Shown here in pieces: positions 18,121 to 27,634 of a stretch of DNA of 64,000 nt. The stretch spans positions 62,001 through 126,000 of the forward strand of contig NZ_NNRM01000006.1 in NCBI RefSeq assembly GCF_002252525.1. Direction: 5' to 3'. The notes below the pieces were generated by a model. The model worked only from the letters and a program-made list of their open reading frames with translations. It did no database searches and was not told the DNA's origin. The number at the start of each line of letters is the position of its first letter. Position 1 is the first letter of the stretch. The position numbers and the translations under genes are program-made. The DNA comes from Brucella pseudogrignonensis (GTDB lineage Bacteria; Pseudomonadota; Alphaproteobacteria; Rhizobiales; Rhizobiaceae).

Positions 18121-19911
18121 ATGCCCCATGACACGCCTTTGATTGCGACAATCGTCATCGGGTTATGTCTGGCGTTTATCTTCGGCGCGATTGCCACCCG
18201 TCTCAAAATCTCCCCCCTCGTCGGTTATCTGCTTGCTGGTGTCATAGCTGGCCCGCACACGCCCGGTTTTGTTGCCGATCAGGACCTCATTCTCCAGCTC
18301 GCGGAAATCGGCGTTATCCTGCTGATGTTCGGCGTTGGTCTGCACTTCTCTCTCAAAGACCTGCTTTCTGTGAAAGCAATTGCTGTTCCCGGCGCGCTGG
18401 CGCAGATCGCGACAGCAGCAGCACTCGGCACAGCTCTCGGTCTTGCACTTGGCTGGGACGTAAAAGCCGGTCTTGTCTTCGGGCTAGCGCTTTCAACGGC
18501 CAGTACCGTCGTTCTCCTGCGTGCGATGCAGGATCTGCGTCTTATCGATACAGATCGAGGCCGCATCGCCATCGGATGGCTGATAGTCGAAGACCTCGCC
18601 ATGGTCATGGCGCTGGTGCTTCTGCCGGCTCTAGCCAGTGTCGGCACTGAAGCCGGACATGCCGCAGCCAACGATCCTATCGCCGAGTGGCTGGGGCTAG
18701 GCATTGGCGGCATCATTCTTCTGACCATTGCCAAGGTTGCAGTTTTTGTAGCGCTTATGCTGGTGGTGGGGCGAAAGGTGATCCCATGGCTTCTGAACGT
18801 CATTGTTCAGACAGGCTCGCGTGAACTGTTCCGCCTTGGCGTTCTGGCTATAGCGCTTGGTGTTGCCTTTGGTGCCGCCCATCTGTTCGGCGTATCTTTC
18901 GCGCTTGGTGCATTCTTTGCTGGCATGGTGATGAGCGAATCTGAGCTAAGCCATCGCGCCGCAGAGGAATCGCTGCCTCTGCGCGACGCTTTCGCGGTTC
19001 TGTTCTTCATTTCCGTGGGCATGTTGTTTGATCCGATGAGTCTCATCCGTGATCCCCTGCCCCTGATTGCGACACTCCTGATTATTCTGGTCGGCAAATC
19101 GGTTGCAGCATTCTTTATTGTCCGCGCATTTAAACGTCCCGTTGGAACAGCTCTTACCATTTCCGCAAGTCTTGCCCAGATCGGCGAGTTCTCATTCATC
19201 CTCGCAGGGCTGGGAGTAGGCCTCAACCTTCTCCCGCCTGAAGGGCGCGATCTGATCCTCGCCGGTGCAATTCTTTCGATCTTCCTCAACCCGGTCATGT
19301 TCATTGTTGCCGAGCGACTACGACCTTGGATCGAAAAGCGTCTGGGCGTTGAAGGCTCAACCAATGATTTGGGTGAAACAAGCCTCGATATCTCGGAACC
19401 CGAACCGCTACCGCTCACCAAATTAACAGCTCACACAATCATTGTGGGCTATGGCCAAATCGGTAAACGAGTGGCTTCGGCCTTGCAGGAAAAGCAAATG
19501 CCTTTCCTTGTGATCGAAAATTCGCCCAAGATTTATTTCAGATTGAAAGAAATCGGCATTGAAGCTATTGCGGGCAATGCCTCTGATGCTGAAATATGGG
19601 AGGCGGCGAATCCTGAGAAGGCAATCAATCTGGTGATTGCTATCCCGAATGCATTTGAAGCCGGGCGCGCAACATCACTTGCCCGGGCTGCAAATCCGGG
19701 CCTGCGCATCATCGTGCGAGCCTGTTCGCCAGCTGAAGCACAATACCTGCACGATCTAGGTGCGGACTCCGTTATCCTGGGCGAAGCCGAAATCGCCGGA
19801 GCAATGGAGAGAGCAATTATAAACGAGAGACGAAACGAGGGTGTTCAGCAACATCGCCCTTCGTCCGAGACCTTGGTTGATTTGAAGGGGATCGAACCGG
19901 AAGCAACCTGA
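18121..19911 (+). CDS. CPA2-family cation:proton antiporter (YbaL/KefB type)
   Basis: A 596-residue protein. Residues about 1-390 carry about twelve membrane segments of the Na+/H+ exchanger fold, with the discontinuous-helix region SPLVGYLLAGVIAGPHTPGF and the acidic ion-site segment WLIVEDLAMV. Residues about 435-550 form a TrkA-N/RCK Rossmann domain (IIVGYGQIGKRVASAL) that gates transport by binding nucleotide. It resembles YbaL/KefB potassium efflux proteins. AAGG precedes the ATG. It lies downstream of secDF with an 80-base gap and a hairpin between. Confidence 0.9.
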   Translation: MPHDTPLIATIVIGLCLAFIFGAIATRLKISPLVGYLLAGVIAGPHTPGFVADQDLILQLAEIGVILLMFGVGLHFSLKDLLSVKAIAVPGALAQIATAAALGTALGLALGWDVKAGLVFGLALSTASTVVLLRAMQDLRLIDTDRGRIAIGWLIVEDLAMVMALVLLPALASVGTEAGHAAANDPIAEWLGLGIGGIILLTIAKVAVFVALMLVVGRKVIPWLLNVIVQTGSRELFRLGVLAIALGVAFGAAHLFGVSFALGAFFAGMVMSESELSHRAAEESLPLRDAFAVLFFISVGMLFDPMSLIRDPLPLIATLLIILVGKSVAAFFIVRAFKRPVGTALTISASLAQIGEFSFILAGLGVGLNLLPPEGRDLILAGAILSIFLNPVMFIVAERLRPWIEKRLGVEGSTNDLGETSLDISEPEPLPLTKLTAHTIIVGYGQIGKRVASALQEKQMPFLVIENSPKIYFRLKEIGIEAIAGNASDAEIWEAANPEKAINLVIAIPNAFEAGRATSLARAANPGLRIIVRACSPAEAQYLHDLGADSVILGEAEIAGAMERAIINERRNEGVQQHRPSSETLVDLKGIEPEAT

Positions 19912-19975
19912 TGCAAGAACCGGAGAGATCGATAAAGGGGAATTAGATGCGAGTTGAAGGTGCGGTGATCGGTTA

Positions 19976-20923
19976 ATGAAGTTCAAGGATTACATCTGGC
20001 CGGTAATAGGCATTCTAGCAGTCATTGTTTCAGCCTGGCTTCTTTATCGGGAGTTGCGCAGTATCTCGCTTGAAGACGTTCTGGATAGTCTTTACGCGAT
20101 CCGAGCGCATCATTGGTTGCTGGCAACAGCAGCAGCGCTCCTCGCCTATAGCTCGCTGGCCGGTTATGATCGCATTGCGCTTCTCCACTTGCGTCGCAAA
20201 ATTTCCTGGCTCTTCATCGCTCTCTGCTCGTTTACGACCTACGCATTGTCGCACAATATCGGCGCGTCGGTCGTTTCAGGTGCAGTGGTGCGTTATCGCG
20301 CATATTCCTCGCAGGGAATGCCAGGCAGTGAAATCGCTGTCCTTATCGCTTTTTGCTCATTCACATTCATTCTCGGCGTAATCATCACCTCCAGCATTGT
20401 CCTGCTGCTGGAACCGCATATTCTGATGCGTTTCAACTCGGACCTGACGCCAACTGTGTCGATAGTCATCGCCTTGTTGATGCTGGCTTTTGTTCTACTT
20501 TATATCTTCGGCAGCTGGTTACAATTACGCCCACTTCAGATCGGCAAATTCCGCCTCGAATATCCGCGTTTGCCAGTTGTTACACAGCAGCTGATCGTAG
20601 CCCCGCTCGAACTGATTGGTGCCGCAGGCATTATCTATTTCGCATTGCCAGAAGCGGGCAATCCAGGCTTTCTGATTATTCTTGGCATCTTCCTGGTATC
20701 GTTCTCGGCAGCACTTATATCGCACGCTCCGGGCGGCCTTGGTGTGCTTGAGCTGGTTTTCCTCACCGGCCTGCCAGATATGGATCAGGCTGACGTTCTG
20801 GCGGCACTTATCGTCTTCCGCCTGCTTTATCTTCTCATTCCATTTGCCATGTCGCTGATCGTGGTTCTCGTTTTCGAGAAATCGCAATTTGTGCTGCGCT
20901 GGAACGACAAACAAAAGAAGTAA
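19976..20923 (+). CDS. LPG synthase-like/UPF0104 flippase-domain membrane protein
   Basis: A 315-residue protein with eight or nine membrane segments. It belongs to the lysylphosphatidylglycerol synthase transmembrane (UPF0104/AglD) superfamily, seen in SHNIGASVVSGAVVRYRAYS (residues about 88-107) and SHAPGGLGVLELVFL near residue 245. It lacks the cytoplasmic aminoacyl-transferase domain of MprF, so it is the stand-alone membrane part, thought to flip or bind lipids. It follows the antiporter by 64 bases and may be co-transcribed with it. A terminator follows. Confidence 0.8.
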   Translation: MKFKDYIWPVIGILAVIVSAWLLYRELRSISLEDVLDSLYAIRAHHWLLATAAALLAYSSLAGYDRIALLHLRRKISWLFIALCSFTTYALSHNIGASVVSGAVVRYRAYSSQGMPGSEIAVLIAFCSFTFILGVIITSSIVLLLEPHILMRFNSDLTPTVSIVIALLMLAFVLLYIFGSWLQLRPLQIGKFRLEYPRLPVVTQQLIVAPLELIGAAGIIYFALPEAGNPGFLIILGIFLVSFSAALISHAPGGLGVLELVFLTGLPDMDQADVLAALIVFRLLYLLIPFAMSLIVVLVFEKSQFVLRWNDKQKK

Positions 20924-20929
20924 TCAATC

Positions 20930-20970
20930 TGAGGCGGGATTAATTTTTACACACCCGCCTCAATTTGAAT
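20930..20970 (+). terminator. Intrinsic terminator
   Basis: TGAGGCGGG 20930-20938 pairs with CCCGCCTCA 20954-20962, followed by ATTTGAATTT. Confidence 0.7.
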
Positions 20971-21082
20971 TTATATTCCTTAAAATGGTATGAAATAGCC
21001 CCTATCTTGGAAATTGCTTCGCATATCCTCCCGATGCAGAGCAGAAACGCCTCCCATGGCACATTCCAAGAGGAACTAACGC

Positions 21083-21646
21083 ATGCCTGCGACATTGATC
21101 ATCCCCGGTTACAAGGGATCGGAAGCAGGCCACTGGCAGCGCCAATGGTTGCATGACGATCCGTCAGCAGTGCTCGTCGAACAAGATGACTGGCACTATC
21201 CGGTGCTATCCGACTGGATGCACGCGCTTGAAGCCAAACTCGCCGAAAATCCCGGTGCGGTTCTGGTTGCCCATAGTCTTGGTTGTATTCTTGTTTCGCA
21301 TCTCGCAAGCTGTCCGGCTGCGGCTCACGTTGCTGGCGCACTTCTGGTCGCCCCGGCAGACGTTGAAACTATGTCGCGTCGCGATAGCCGCTTTGCGAGC
21401 TTTGCACCCTTGCCTCGGCATGAGTTAGCTTTTCCATCCATCGTCGTTGCCAGCCGCGATGACGAATATATGCGCTTTGCCAAGGCAGAAGCCATTGCGA
21501 ATGTCTGGGGTTCTGGCTTTGTCGACGTCGGCCATGCAGGCCATATCAACGTGGCAAGTGGCTTCACGCATTGGCCGGAAGGCGCAATCCTCGCCTCATC
21601 CCTGCAACGCGAACCAATAACACACACGCTCTCCCAAGCAGCGTGA
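21083..21646 (+). CDS. RBBP9/YdeN-family alpha/beta hydrolase
   Basis: A 187-residue serine hydrolase. LIIPGYKGSEAGHWQRQW at the start is the family hallmark, the nucleophile serine sits in VAHSLGC near residue 65, and the catalytic histidine is likely in GHAGHINV. The family (RBBP9/YdeN) consists of small cytoplasmic hydrolases with poorly defined natural substrates. AGGAAC lies before the ATG. A strong terminator follows directly and overlaps the end of the convergent cysW gene. Confidence 0.85.
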   Translation: MPATLIIPGYKGSEAGHWQRQWLHDDPSAVLVEQDDWHYPVLSDWMHALEAKLAENPGAVLVAHSLGCILVSHLASCPAAAHVAGALLVAPADVETMSRRDSRFASFAPLPRHELAFPSIVVASRDDEYMRFAKAEAIANVWGSGFVDVGHAGHINVASGFTHWPEGAILASSLQREPITHTLSQAA

Positions 21647-21653
21647 CCGCCAG

Positions 21654-21688
21654 CCGCCTGCCTCTAAAAAAGCAGGCGGTTTCTTTTT
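21654..21688 (+). terminator. Intrinsic terminator of the hydrolase gene
   Basis: CCGCCTGC 21654-21661 pairs with GCAGGCGG 21672-21679, followed by TTTCTTTTT. The cysW stop codon on the other strand falls inside this T-run. Confidence 0.85.
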
Positions 21689-22520
21689 AGCCGTTCTGTT
21701 TCCGCTCAAGCCAGATTTTCAGAACAAGCGTCAGCAATGCTAAGCCGGCCAGTGTCGAAGCGGCAGCAAAGGCACCAGCGACATTGTAATCGTTGAACAA
21801 GAGCTCAACCTGCAGCGGCAATGTATTGGTCTTGCCACGGATAGCGCCTGACACAACGGACACCGCGCCAAATTCGCCCATCACGCGGGCATTACAAAGC
21901 ACAGCACCGTAAAGCAGCGCCCATTTGATATTGGGCAGCGTGACATAGAAAAATGTCTGCCAGGCATTCGCTCCAAGCGTAAGAGCCGCTTCTTCCTCAT
22001 CGCTGCCCTGCACTTCCATCAGTGGAATCAGCTCGCGTGCCACAAAAGGCGACGTCACGAACAGGCTCACCAGAAAGATCGCGGGAACCGTGAACATGAC
22101 CTTGATGTCGTAGCTCTCAAGCAACGGTCCGAGCAGTCCCTGCGAGCCATACAGGAAAAGATACGTAACACCAGCGACGATCGGAGAGACCGAGAACGGA
22201 ATTTCGACGAATGTGATCAACAGTCGGCGCCCCGGAAAGCGAAATTTTGTGACCAGCCACGCCACACAAATGCCAAATGCCATATTGATCGGCACAACCA
22301 CAATCGCGGTCAGGATCGTCAGCCACACCGCATGAAGCGTATCAGGCTTGAGAATTTCTCCAAAGAAGACATCCACCCCTTTGCTGAAGGCATAGGAGAA
22401 GATGACGGCCAGCGGCGCGCCAATACAGATTGCTGACAAAATGGCAGCCATTCCGATCAGCAGGCTACGCACAGAGCCCGGCTTGTTGCGCGCCTGCGCG
22501 CTTGCACTAGCGCTCTGCAT
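21687..22520 (-). CDS. cysW: Sulfate/thiosulfate ABC transporter permease CysW
   Basis: A 277-residue inner-membrane permease with six hydrophobic segments and the ABC permease EAA loop (EEEAALTLGANAWQTFFYV). GEFGAVSVVSGAIRGKTNT is typical of CysW. With CysT it forms the sulfate channel. The gene start overlaps the cysT stop by 14 bases, so the two are translationally coupled. The expected ATPase gene cysA does not follow: the gene runs straight into a terminator and a convergent gene. Confidence 0.93.
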   Translation of the reverse strand: MQSASASAQARNKPGSVRSLLIGMAAILSAICIGAPLAVIFSYAFSKGVDVFFGEILKPDTLHAVWLTILTAIVVVPINMAFGICVAWLVTKFRFPGRRLLITFVEIPFSVSPIVAGVTYLFLYGSQGLLGPLLESYDIKVMFTVPAIFLVSLFVTSPFVARELIPLMEVQGSDEEEAALTLGANAWQTFFYVTLPNIKWALLYGAVLCNARVMGEFGAVSVVSGAIRGKTNTLPLQVELLFNDYNVAGAFAAASTLAGLALLTLVLKIWLERKQNG

Positions 22521-23343
22521 AACGAAGCCGCCTTGCCTGAATAATATTAGTCACAAGAAGCATAAAAAACGCCATGAGCAGCATCATGAAAGCGAGTGCT
22601 GCAGCGGCTGGATAATCATATTCATCCAGCCTGATGAAAACGAGAAGTGATGTAACTTCCGTTTCAAACGGCAAATTGCCGGAGATGAAAACAATCGAGC
22701 CGAACTCGCCAAGACTGCGGGCAAAGGACAACGAAGCGCCAGCCAGGAATGCCGGGAAGATTGTCGGCCAGATAATATGCGAGAAAACCTGCCAGGGGCT
22801 GGCACCCAGGCTCCGCGCAGCCTCTTCCACATCAGCACTCATATCTTCCAGCACCGGCTGTACGGTGCGGATGACAAAGGGAATGCTGGTAAAAAACATC
22901 GCAATCATAATGCCAAGTGGCGCATAAGCAACCTTGATACCAATCGGCTCAAGAAAGCGACCAAACCAGCCATTGGGTGCGAACAGCGTCACGAGCGCCA
23001 GACCTGCTATCGCAGTAGGCAAAGCAAAAGGCAGATCGACTGCGGCATCAATCAGTCGCTTGCCAGGGAACTGATAGCGGGACAGAACCCATGCAAGCAG
23101 AAGCCCAAACAGACCGTTGAATACGGTAGCGACGGCTGCGGCACTGATTGTAATGCGAAACGTCGCCAATGCACGATCCGAAGTTACGATGTTCCAGAAA
23201 TCGCTCCATCCAAGACTAGCGGTTTTCAGGATCATTGCCAGTAGAGGCAAGGCGACAATGACCGCCAGATATAGCAAAGTGCAGCCGAGGGTCAGTCCGA
23301 ACCCCGGCAGCACCGAATTGCGTTTCATGCTCAGAAGCGACAC
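22507..23343 (-). CDS. cysT: Sulfate/thiosulfate ABC transporter permease CysT
   Basis: A 278-residue permease with six hydrophobic segments and the EAA loop (VEEAARSLGASPWQVFSHI). RSLGEFGSIVFISGNLP is characteristic of CysT/CysU. It is the partner of CysW in sulfate import. It lies about 54 bases downstream of the binding-protein gene in the same operon. Confidence 0.93.
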   Translation of the reverse strand: MSLLSMKRNSVLPGFGLTLGCTLLYLAVIVALPLLAMILKTASLGWSDFWNIVTSDRALATFRITISAAAVATVFNGLFGLLLAWVLSRYQFPGKRLIDAAVDLPFALPTAIAGLALVTLFAPNGWFGRFLEPIGIKVAYAPLGIMIAMFFTSIPFVIRTVQPVLEDMSADVEEAARSLGASPWQVFSHIIWPTIFPAFLAGASLSFARSLGEFGSIVFISGNLPFETEVTSLLVFIRLDEYDYPAAAALAFMMLLMAFFMLLVTNIIQARRLRYAER

Positions 23344-23397
23344 TGGATTTTTCCAAAAGAAAGGCGAGAGCTGGGTGCTCCCGCCGGGTAGTCTTGT

Positions 23398-24402
23398 TTA
23401 CTTAGCAGTAAAGAGCTTATCAAGTACGCCGCCTTCGGCAAAATGTTCTTTCTGAACCTTTTCCCAGCCGCCAAAAGCATCTTCGACTGTTACAAGGCGC
23501 ACATCTGGATAGATATCCTTATGCTTTTCAATCACGTCCTTGTCGTGCACGCGATTGAAATTCTGTGCGAGGATTTCCTGACCTTCAGGCGCGTAGAGAT
23601 AGTTTAGATAAGCTTCGGCAATCTTGCGCGAGCCCCGCTTGTCGACAACCTTATCAACGACAGTGACTGGGAATTCAGCCAGAAGGCTGACTTCTGGAAC
23701 AACCACATCATATTTGTCTTCGCCGAGCACCTTGGCTGTACCGCGCGTTTCCGCTTCAAACGTTACCAGAACGTCGCCGATACCGCGTTCAGCAAAGGTC
23801 GTCGTTGCACCACGACCGCCTGTATCGAACACTGGTACGTTCTTGAAAATCTTACCGATAAACTCGTGAACCTTTTCCTGATCGCCCTTGAAAGCTTCGT
23901 TGGCATAAGCCGTCGCTGCCAGATAGGTATAGCGCGCATTGCCGGAGGTCTTAGGGTTCGGGAAAACAACCTTCACGTCGTCACGACCGAGATCATCCCA
24001 GTTCTTGATGCCCTTTGGATTGCCTTCACGCACAAGGAAAGCCGGGAATGAGTAATAAGGCGAAGAATTGTTTGGCAGGCGCTTCTGCCAATCAGCAGGA
24101 ATAAGGTCGCCCTTATCGTGCAACACCTGAACATCCGTCACCTGGTTAAAGGTTACAACATCAGCTTCCAGACCTTCGAGAATGGAACGAGCCTGCTTGG
24201 ATGAACCGGCATGAGACTGATTGACAGTGAGGTCTTCTCCAGTCTTGGCTTTCCAATCCGCGATGAATGCCTTGTTGACCTGCTCGTAAAGCTCGCGTGC
24301 GATGTCATAGGAAACGTTAAGAATTTCCTTTGGCTCCTGCGCGCTGACCGGAGCTACGCCCAAACCGAGAGCAACCGCCGCATATAGAATAATTTTCTTC
24401 AT
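23398..24402 (-). CDS. sbp: Periplasmic sulfate-binding protein
   Basis: A 334-residue periplasmic solute-binding protein. The signal peptide MKKIILYAAVALGLGVAPVS ends before AQEP. The mature part shows sulfate-binder motifs: LNVSYDIARELYEQVN, NQSHAGSSKQAR and PNPKTSGNARYTYL. It delivers sulfate to CysTW. The ATG at 24402 was chosen because AGAAGGGTG precedes it and it gives a normal signal peptide. An upstream start would add MRRVRS and overlap the ribosome site. It is first in the operon sbp-cysT-cysW. An AT-rich perfect palindrome lies about 100 bases upstream. Confidence 0.92.
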   Translation of the reverse strand: MKKIILYAAVALGLGVAPVSAQEPKEILNVSYDIARELYEQVNKAFIADWKAKTGEDLTVNQSHAGSSKQARSILEGLEADVVTFNQVTDVQVLHDKGDLIPADWQKRLPNNSSPYYSFPAFLVREGNPKGIKNWDDLGRDDVKVVFPNPKTSGNARYTYLAATAYANEAFKGDQEKVHEFIGKIFKNVPVFDTGGRGATTTFAERGIGDVLVTFEAETRGTAKVLGEDKYDVVVPEVSLLAEFPVTVVDKVVDKRGSRKIAEAYLNYLYAPEGQEILAQNFNRVHDKDVIEKHKDIYPDVRLVTVEDAFGGWEKVQKEHFAEGGVLDKLFTAK

Positions 24403-24495
24403 AGATCGCACCCTTCTCACTTTGCTTGCGCAAAGCGCCCGTAAATCGACTTCTGTTGGGAAACAAATCTACAGAGAGACAAGCAAGAATCAATC

Positions 24496-24510
24496 TAAAT
24501 CATTGATTTA
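24496..24510. promoter_or_regulatory. Palindrome upstream of sbp
   Basis: TAAATCATTGATTTA is a perfect dyad around a central T, in an AT-rich block about 100 bases before the sbp start. It is a candidate operator or activator site for the sulfate operon. The protein that binds it is not known from the sequence. Confidence 0.35.
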
Positions 24511-24611
24511 AATATATAAACTACTTTCATAACCATTCTTGGAAACCTCGCCTAACGGCAAAATTGGTCTGAGAATATTTTTCCAAAGACAGGTAGAAAC
24601 GCGCAATAAAG

Positions 24612-24650
24612 ACAAGAAAGCCGGAAGCTTTCGCTCCCGGCTTTCGAAAC
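24612..24650. terminator. Intrinsic terminator (bidirectional)
   Basis: AAAGCCGG 24617-24624 pairs with CCGGCTTT 24637-24644. On the reverse strand it ends the 62-residue protein gene; on the forward strand TTTTTT follows a few bases later. Confidence 0.65.
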
Positions 24651-24669
24651 TTTTTTCATTGCTTAGATG

Positions 24670-24858
24670 TTACCAAAACCCACGGTGCTGCCAGCACCAG
24701 AGAAAATTTTGCTCGCCACGCTCCAAGCGATTACGACGACGCTCTGCAATTTCATCAGCGCTTAGCTTCATGCCGCGCCAAGGCTGCTCCAGATAGGCCG
24801 TCATGCGCAGCACAGCATCTTTTATGCTTTGCGCCAGCAATTGAATTTTACGGTTCAT
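24670..24858 (-). CDS. Hypothetical 62-residue basic protein
   Basis: A short, strongly charged protein starting MNRKIQLLAQSIKDAVLRM and ending in an aromatic tail (FLWCWQHRGFW). A middle helix is rich in Glu and Arg (DEIAERRRNRLERGEQ). GGAGG lies six bases before the ATG at 24858, and a terminator follows, which together support a real gene. No family is recognised. The size and arginine-rich helix recall small Rhizobiales proteins of the DUF1127 type, but the signature is absent. Confidence 0.6.
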   Translation of the reverse strand: MNRKIQLLAQSIKDAVLRMTAYLEQPWRGMKLSADEIAERRRNRLERGEQNFLWCWQHRGFW

Positions 24859-25055
24859 AAGAGCCTCCATTTCACGTTCACCACTCCAACTGCAATCTGA
24901 AGCCCAATTTGGGCCACGATTTCGCCGCAGCAATGAACGATGTGTTAATTTTGAAGGCTTCTGCGATAAAGTCAATATCCCACTTATTTTATGGGAGTTA
25001 ACATCGCGAAATATTTTGCGAGCAACCATGTGGATGCCCGCAAAATTATTCTATT

Positions 25056-26624
25056 TTAGACTTCGTAGTCGTCGACAGGCCTGATCCGGACCTTTTCAAC
25101 ATGACGACCGCTCATCGCTTCGATGGTGAACTGGTATCCATCCTCTACAAAGCTTTCACCGCCCACCGGCAGATGGCCGAGGTGCCAAAGCGCATAGCCA
25201 GCAAGCGTTGTGTAACGATCACTATCATCCACCAGATCGCGCTGCAGGATGCTGCTGAGACGGCGAATATCAGTGAAACCATCAACCAGATAGCCACCCT
25301 GTCCGTCTGATTCTGCAACAGCAGCCTCTTCGTCTTCATCCGGGAACTCACCGGCAATGGCTTCAAGCACGTCGGTCGGTGTGACTACGCCTTCAAACGA
25401 GCCATGCTCATCCACCACCACAGCAAGCTGCACCGGCGAAACACGAAGCTGTTCCATGACGCGAAGCACATTCGCATTTTCATGAACCACCAGCGGCTGC
25501 TTGACCACTTCATCCCAGTTGATCTGCTTCTTGTCGGTCATATCAAGCAGCAGATCCTTGACCGAAGCGACACCGACAAACTCATCAACCTGACGACGGG
25601 CAACAATTACGCGAGAATGCGAAAGCTTACGGATCGCTTCATGAAGCTCAGCTTCATCCTCATCCAAATCAAGCCATTCGATCTCATTACGCGGCGACAT
25701 GATGGAACGAACCGGGCGATCGGCAAGATCCAGTACGCCTCGGATCATTTCCTTTTCTTCCGGCAGGAAGACGTCACTGGCAGCCGTCTGCTGCGCAATC
25801 ACGTCAACTGTGTCCGAAAGTGGGTTATCGCCGCGATGGCCACCGAGCAGGCGCAGAACAGCGCCCGCTGTGCGTTCACGAAGATCGTTTGTGGTCACGA
25901 GCTTTTCGCGATTCTTACGCGCCATCTGATTGGCCGCCTCGATCAATACCGAGAAGCCGATAGCGGCATAGAGATAGCCCTTCGGAATATGGAAGCCGAA
26001 GCCTTCAACGACAAGGCTGAAGCCGATCATCATCAGGAAGCCAAGACAGAGGATAACCACTGTTGGATGCTTGTTGACGAAGTCCATCAGCGGGCGCGAA
26101 GCCAGCATCATGACTGCAATCGCAATAATGACCGCGATCATCATAACCGGCAGATGCTGCACCATACCAACAGCCGTGATCACGCTATCGAGCGAGAAGA
26201 CCGCATCAAGCACGACGATCTGAACGATAACCTGCCAGAAGATCGCATGGGCAACGCGCGTGTTCTTAGGTCCATGCGCACCTTCAAGGCGCTCATGCAA
26301 CTCCATCGTACCCTTAGCGAGAAGGAACAGACCACCAACCAGCATTATGAGATCGCGACCGGAGAAGGAAAGTCCCATCACGGCAATCAACGGTTCGCGC
26401 AGCGTCACGATCCACGAGATCGAAGCCAGCAATGCGAGACGCATTATCAAGGCCAATGAAAGACCGATTATACGCGCACGATTACGCTGATGAGGCGGAA
26501 GTTTATCGGCCAGAATGGCGATAAAGACGAGATTGTCGATGCCGAGAACAATTTCTAGCACCACCAATGTCACGAGTCCTACCCAGGCATTGGGGTCGGC
26601 AATCCAGTCCATGGACCAATCCAT
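25056..26624 (-). CDS. TerC-family membrane protein fused to CBS and CorC domains
   Basis: A 522-residue protein. Residues about 10-240 form a TerC-type membrane domain with seven or so segments and the acidic motifs [13 protein letters not shown] and [12 protein letters not shown], typical of the metal-coordinating TerC/Alx group. Residues about 300-420 form a CBS pair ([18 protein letters not shown]). The last about 80 residues are a CorC/HlyC transporter-associated domain ([15 protein letters not shown]). Members are linked to manganese homeostasis and metal or tellurite resistance. A 300-base leader with a terminator-like hairpin precedes it, which suggests attenuation. Confidence 0.9.
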   Translation of the reverse strand: MDWSMDWIADPNAWVGLVTLVVLEIVLGIDNLVFIAILADKLPPHQRNRARIIGLSLALIMRLALLASISWIVTLREPLIAVMGLSFSGRDLIMLVGGLFLLAKGTMELHERLEGAHGPKNTRVAHAIFWQVIVQIVVLDAVFSLDSVITAVGMVQHLPVMMIAVIIAIAVMMLASRPLMDFVNKHPTVVILCLGFLMMIGFSLVVEGFGFHIPKGYLYAAIGFSVLIEAANQMARKNREKLVTTNDLRERTAGAVLRLLGGHRGDNPLSDTVDVIAQQTAASDVFLPEEKEMIRGVLDLADRPVRSIMSPRNEIEWLDLDEDEAELHEAIRKLSHSRVIVARRQVDEFVGVASVKDLLLDMTDKKQINWDEVVKQPLVVHENANVLRVMEQLRVSPVQLAVVVDEHGSFEGVVTPTDVLEAIAGEFPDEDEEAAVAESDGQGGYLVDGFTDIRRLSSILQRDLVDDSDRYTTLAGYALWHLGHLPVGGESFVEDGYQFTIEAMSGRHVEKVRIRPVDDYEV

Positions 26625-26860
26625 GATTTGTCGGCTCCTGTAAAATCAGAGAAAAGAGGAAACAGAAAAAACGCCGCATGCGTTTCCCTCCCGAACCACA
26701 GAAAAGCGGATCGGCCAGAAGGAATTGCAAACGGCGTGAGAAAGCTCAAAGCCTTTTAAGTCCAATGCTCCCATACAGGGAGCGGGACTTCGTGAAGACG
26801 AATCGTCAGAACTGTCGTCGGGCATAAAGCGCGATGAACCTTTTAAAGAGACACGAAGCA
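26625..26860 (-). promoter_or_regulatory. Structured leader of the terC-like gene
   Basis: On the reverse strand, the region between dedA and the terC-like gene carries two candidate elements. One is an inner stem GCTCCC/GGGAGC around 26777-26793, flanked by GTCC/GGAC. The other is a terminator-like hairpin AAACGC-loop-GCGTTT (26669-26685 on the forward numbering) followed by six Ts, about 45 bases before the start codon. This is the layout of a transcription attenuator or riboswitch. I could not match it by eye to the manganese-sensing yybP-ykoY class, which often precedes terC genes. Confidence 0.45.
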
Positions 26861-26950
26861 GACCCTTTGTCTGCTCCAGAACACCATGTTTTCATATGGC
26901 ATATGATGGCTGCATTATGCAGACGCGCGGCTTACGCGCAAGACCATATA

Positions 26951-27613
26951 CTATTCAGCCGGAGAAACATGCACGCCGCGCTTGCGCTCACGACGTGGGC
27001 GACCTTTGAAATAACGCATACCGATCACCGTTACCACGATCGTCAAGGCCGTAATGCCTATCACGGACCAGAACATGTGATCGCCATCCATCTTCGCAAA
27101 TACGCCTATGCCGCGACCAGCGAGCCAGCCTGGTAGGAACATGAGCGGCGCCCAGACCACTGCAGAAAGCACGTTTGCGGTCTGGAAGCGCTTCTGATCC
27201 ATCGACATCATGCCTGCAACCATCGGAACGGTACAACGGACCGGCCCAAAGAAGCGACCAAGGAAAACAGCCGAGAAGCCATAGCGGCGAAATAGCAATC
27301 GTGCCCGCGCAATGCCGGTGCGGTGCTTATTGAGCGGCCACTTGTGAATAATGCTGCGACCAAGCCACCAACCAAGCAAATAAGAAACGATATCGCCAAT
27401 GACCGCGCCGATGATGGCGCCGATGATAATTGGCCAAGGCTCCACGATTCCGGCGCCCACCAGACCGCCAATGGCGAGCATGATAGGTGTGGCAGGAATG
27501 AACATTCCGATAATAGCGAGAGACTCGCCGAAGGCTATAATGCCTACGATAGGACCCGCCCATACCCGATGATCGGAAATGAACTGTCCGAGATCGCTAA
27601 TTATGCTTTCCAT
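26951..27613 (-). CDS. DedA-family membrane protein
   Basis: A 220-residue membrane protein with about five hydrophobic segments and the DedA/SNARE-associated signature (GIIAFGESLAIIGMFIPATP, then GRFFGPVRCTVPMVAGMM near residue 120). The conserved Arg in FFGPVR is present. Family members flip undecaprenyl phosphate or phospholipids and support membrane energetics. A C-terminal basic tail follows the last segment. GAGGA precedes the ATG. The leader upstream can fold into a two-level stem (27635-27702). Confidence 0.88.
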   Translation of the reverse strand: MESIISDLGQFISDHRVWAGPIVGIIAFGESLAIIGMFIPATPIMLAIGGLVGAGIVEPWPIIIGAIIGAVIGDIVSYLLGWWLGRSIIHKWPLNKHRTGIARARLLFRRYGFSAVFLGRFFGPVRCTVPMVAGMMSMDQKRFQTANVLSAVVWAPLMFLPGWLAGRGIGVFAKMDGDHMFWSVIGITALTIVVTVIGMRYFKGRPRRERKRGVHVSPAE

Positions 27614-27634
27614 TCCGTCCTCAAAATGCCGCGA

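Noticed and set aside
25404-26459. Forward frame of 351 codons opposite the TerC-like gene
   Set aside because: It is an antisense shadow with no recognisable motif or ribosome site.
26625-26860. yybP-ykoY manganese riboswitch before the terC-like gene
   Set aside because: The conserved loop sequences of that class could not be located by eye. It is kept only as an unidentified leader.
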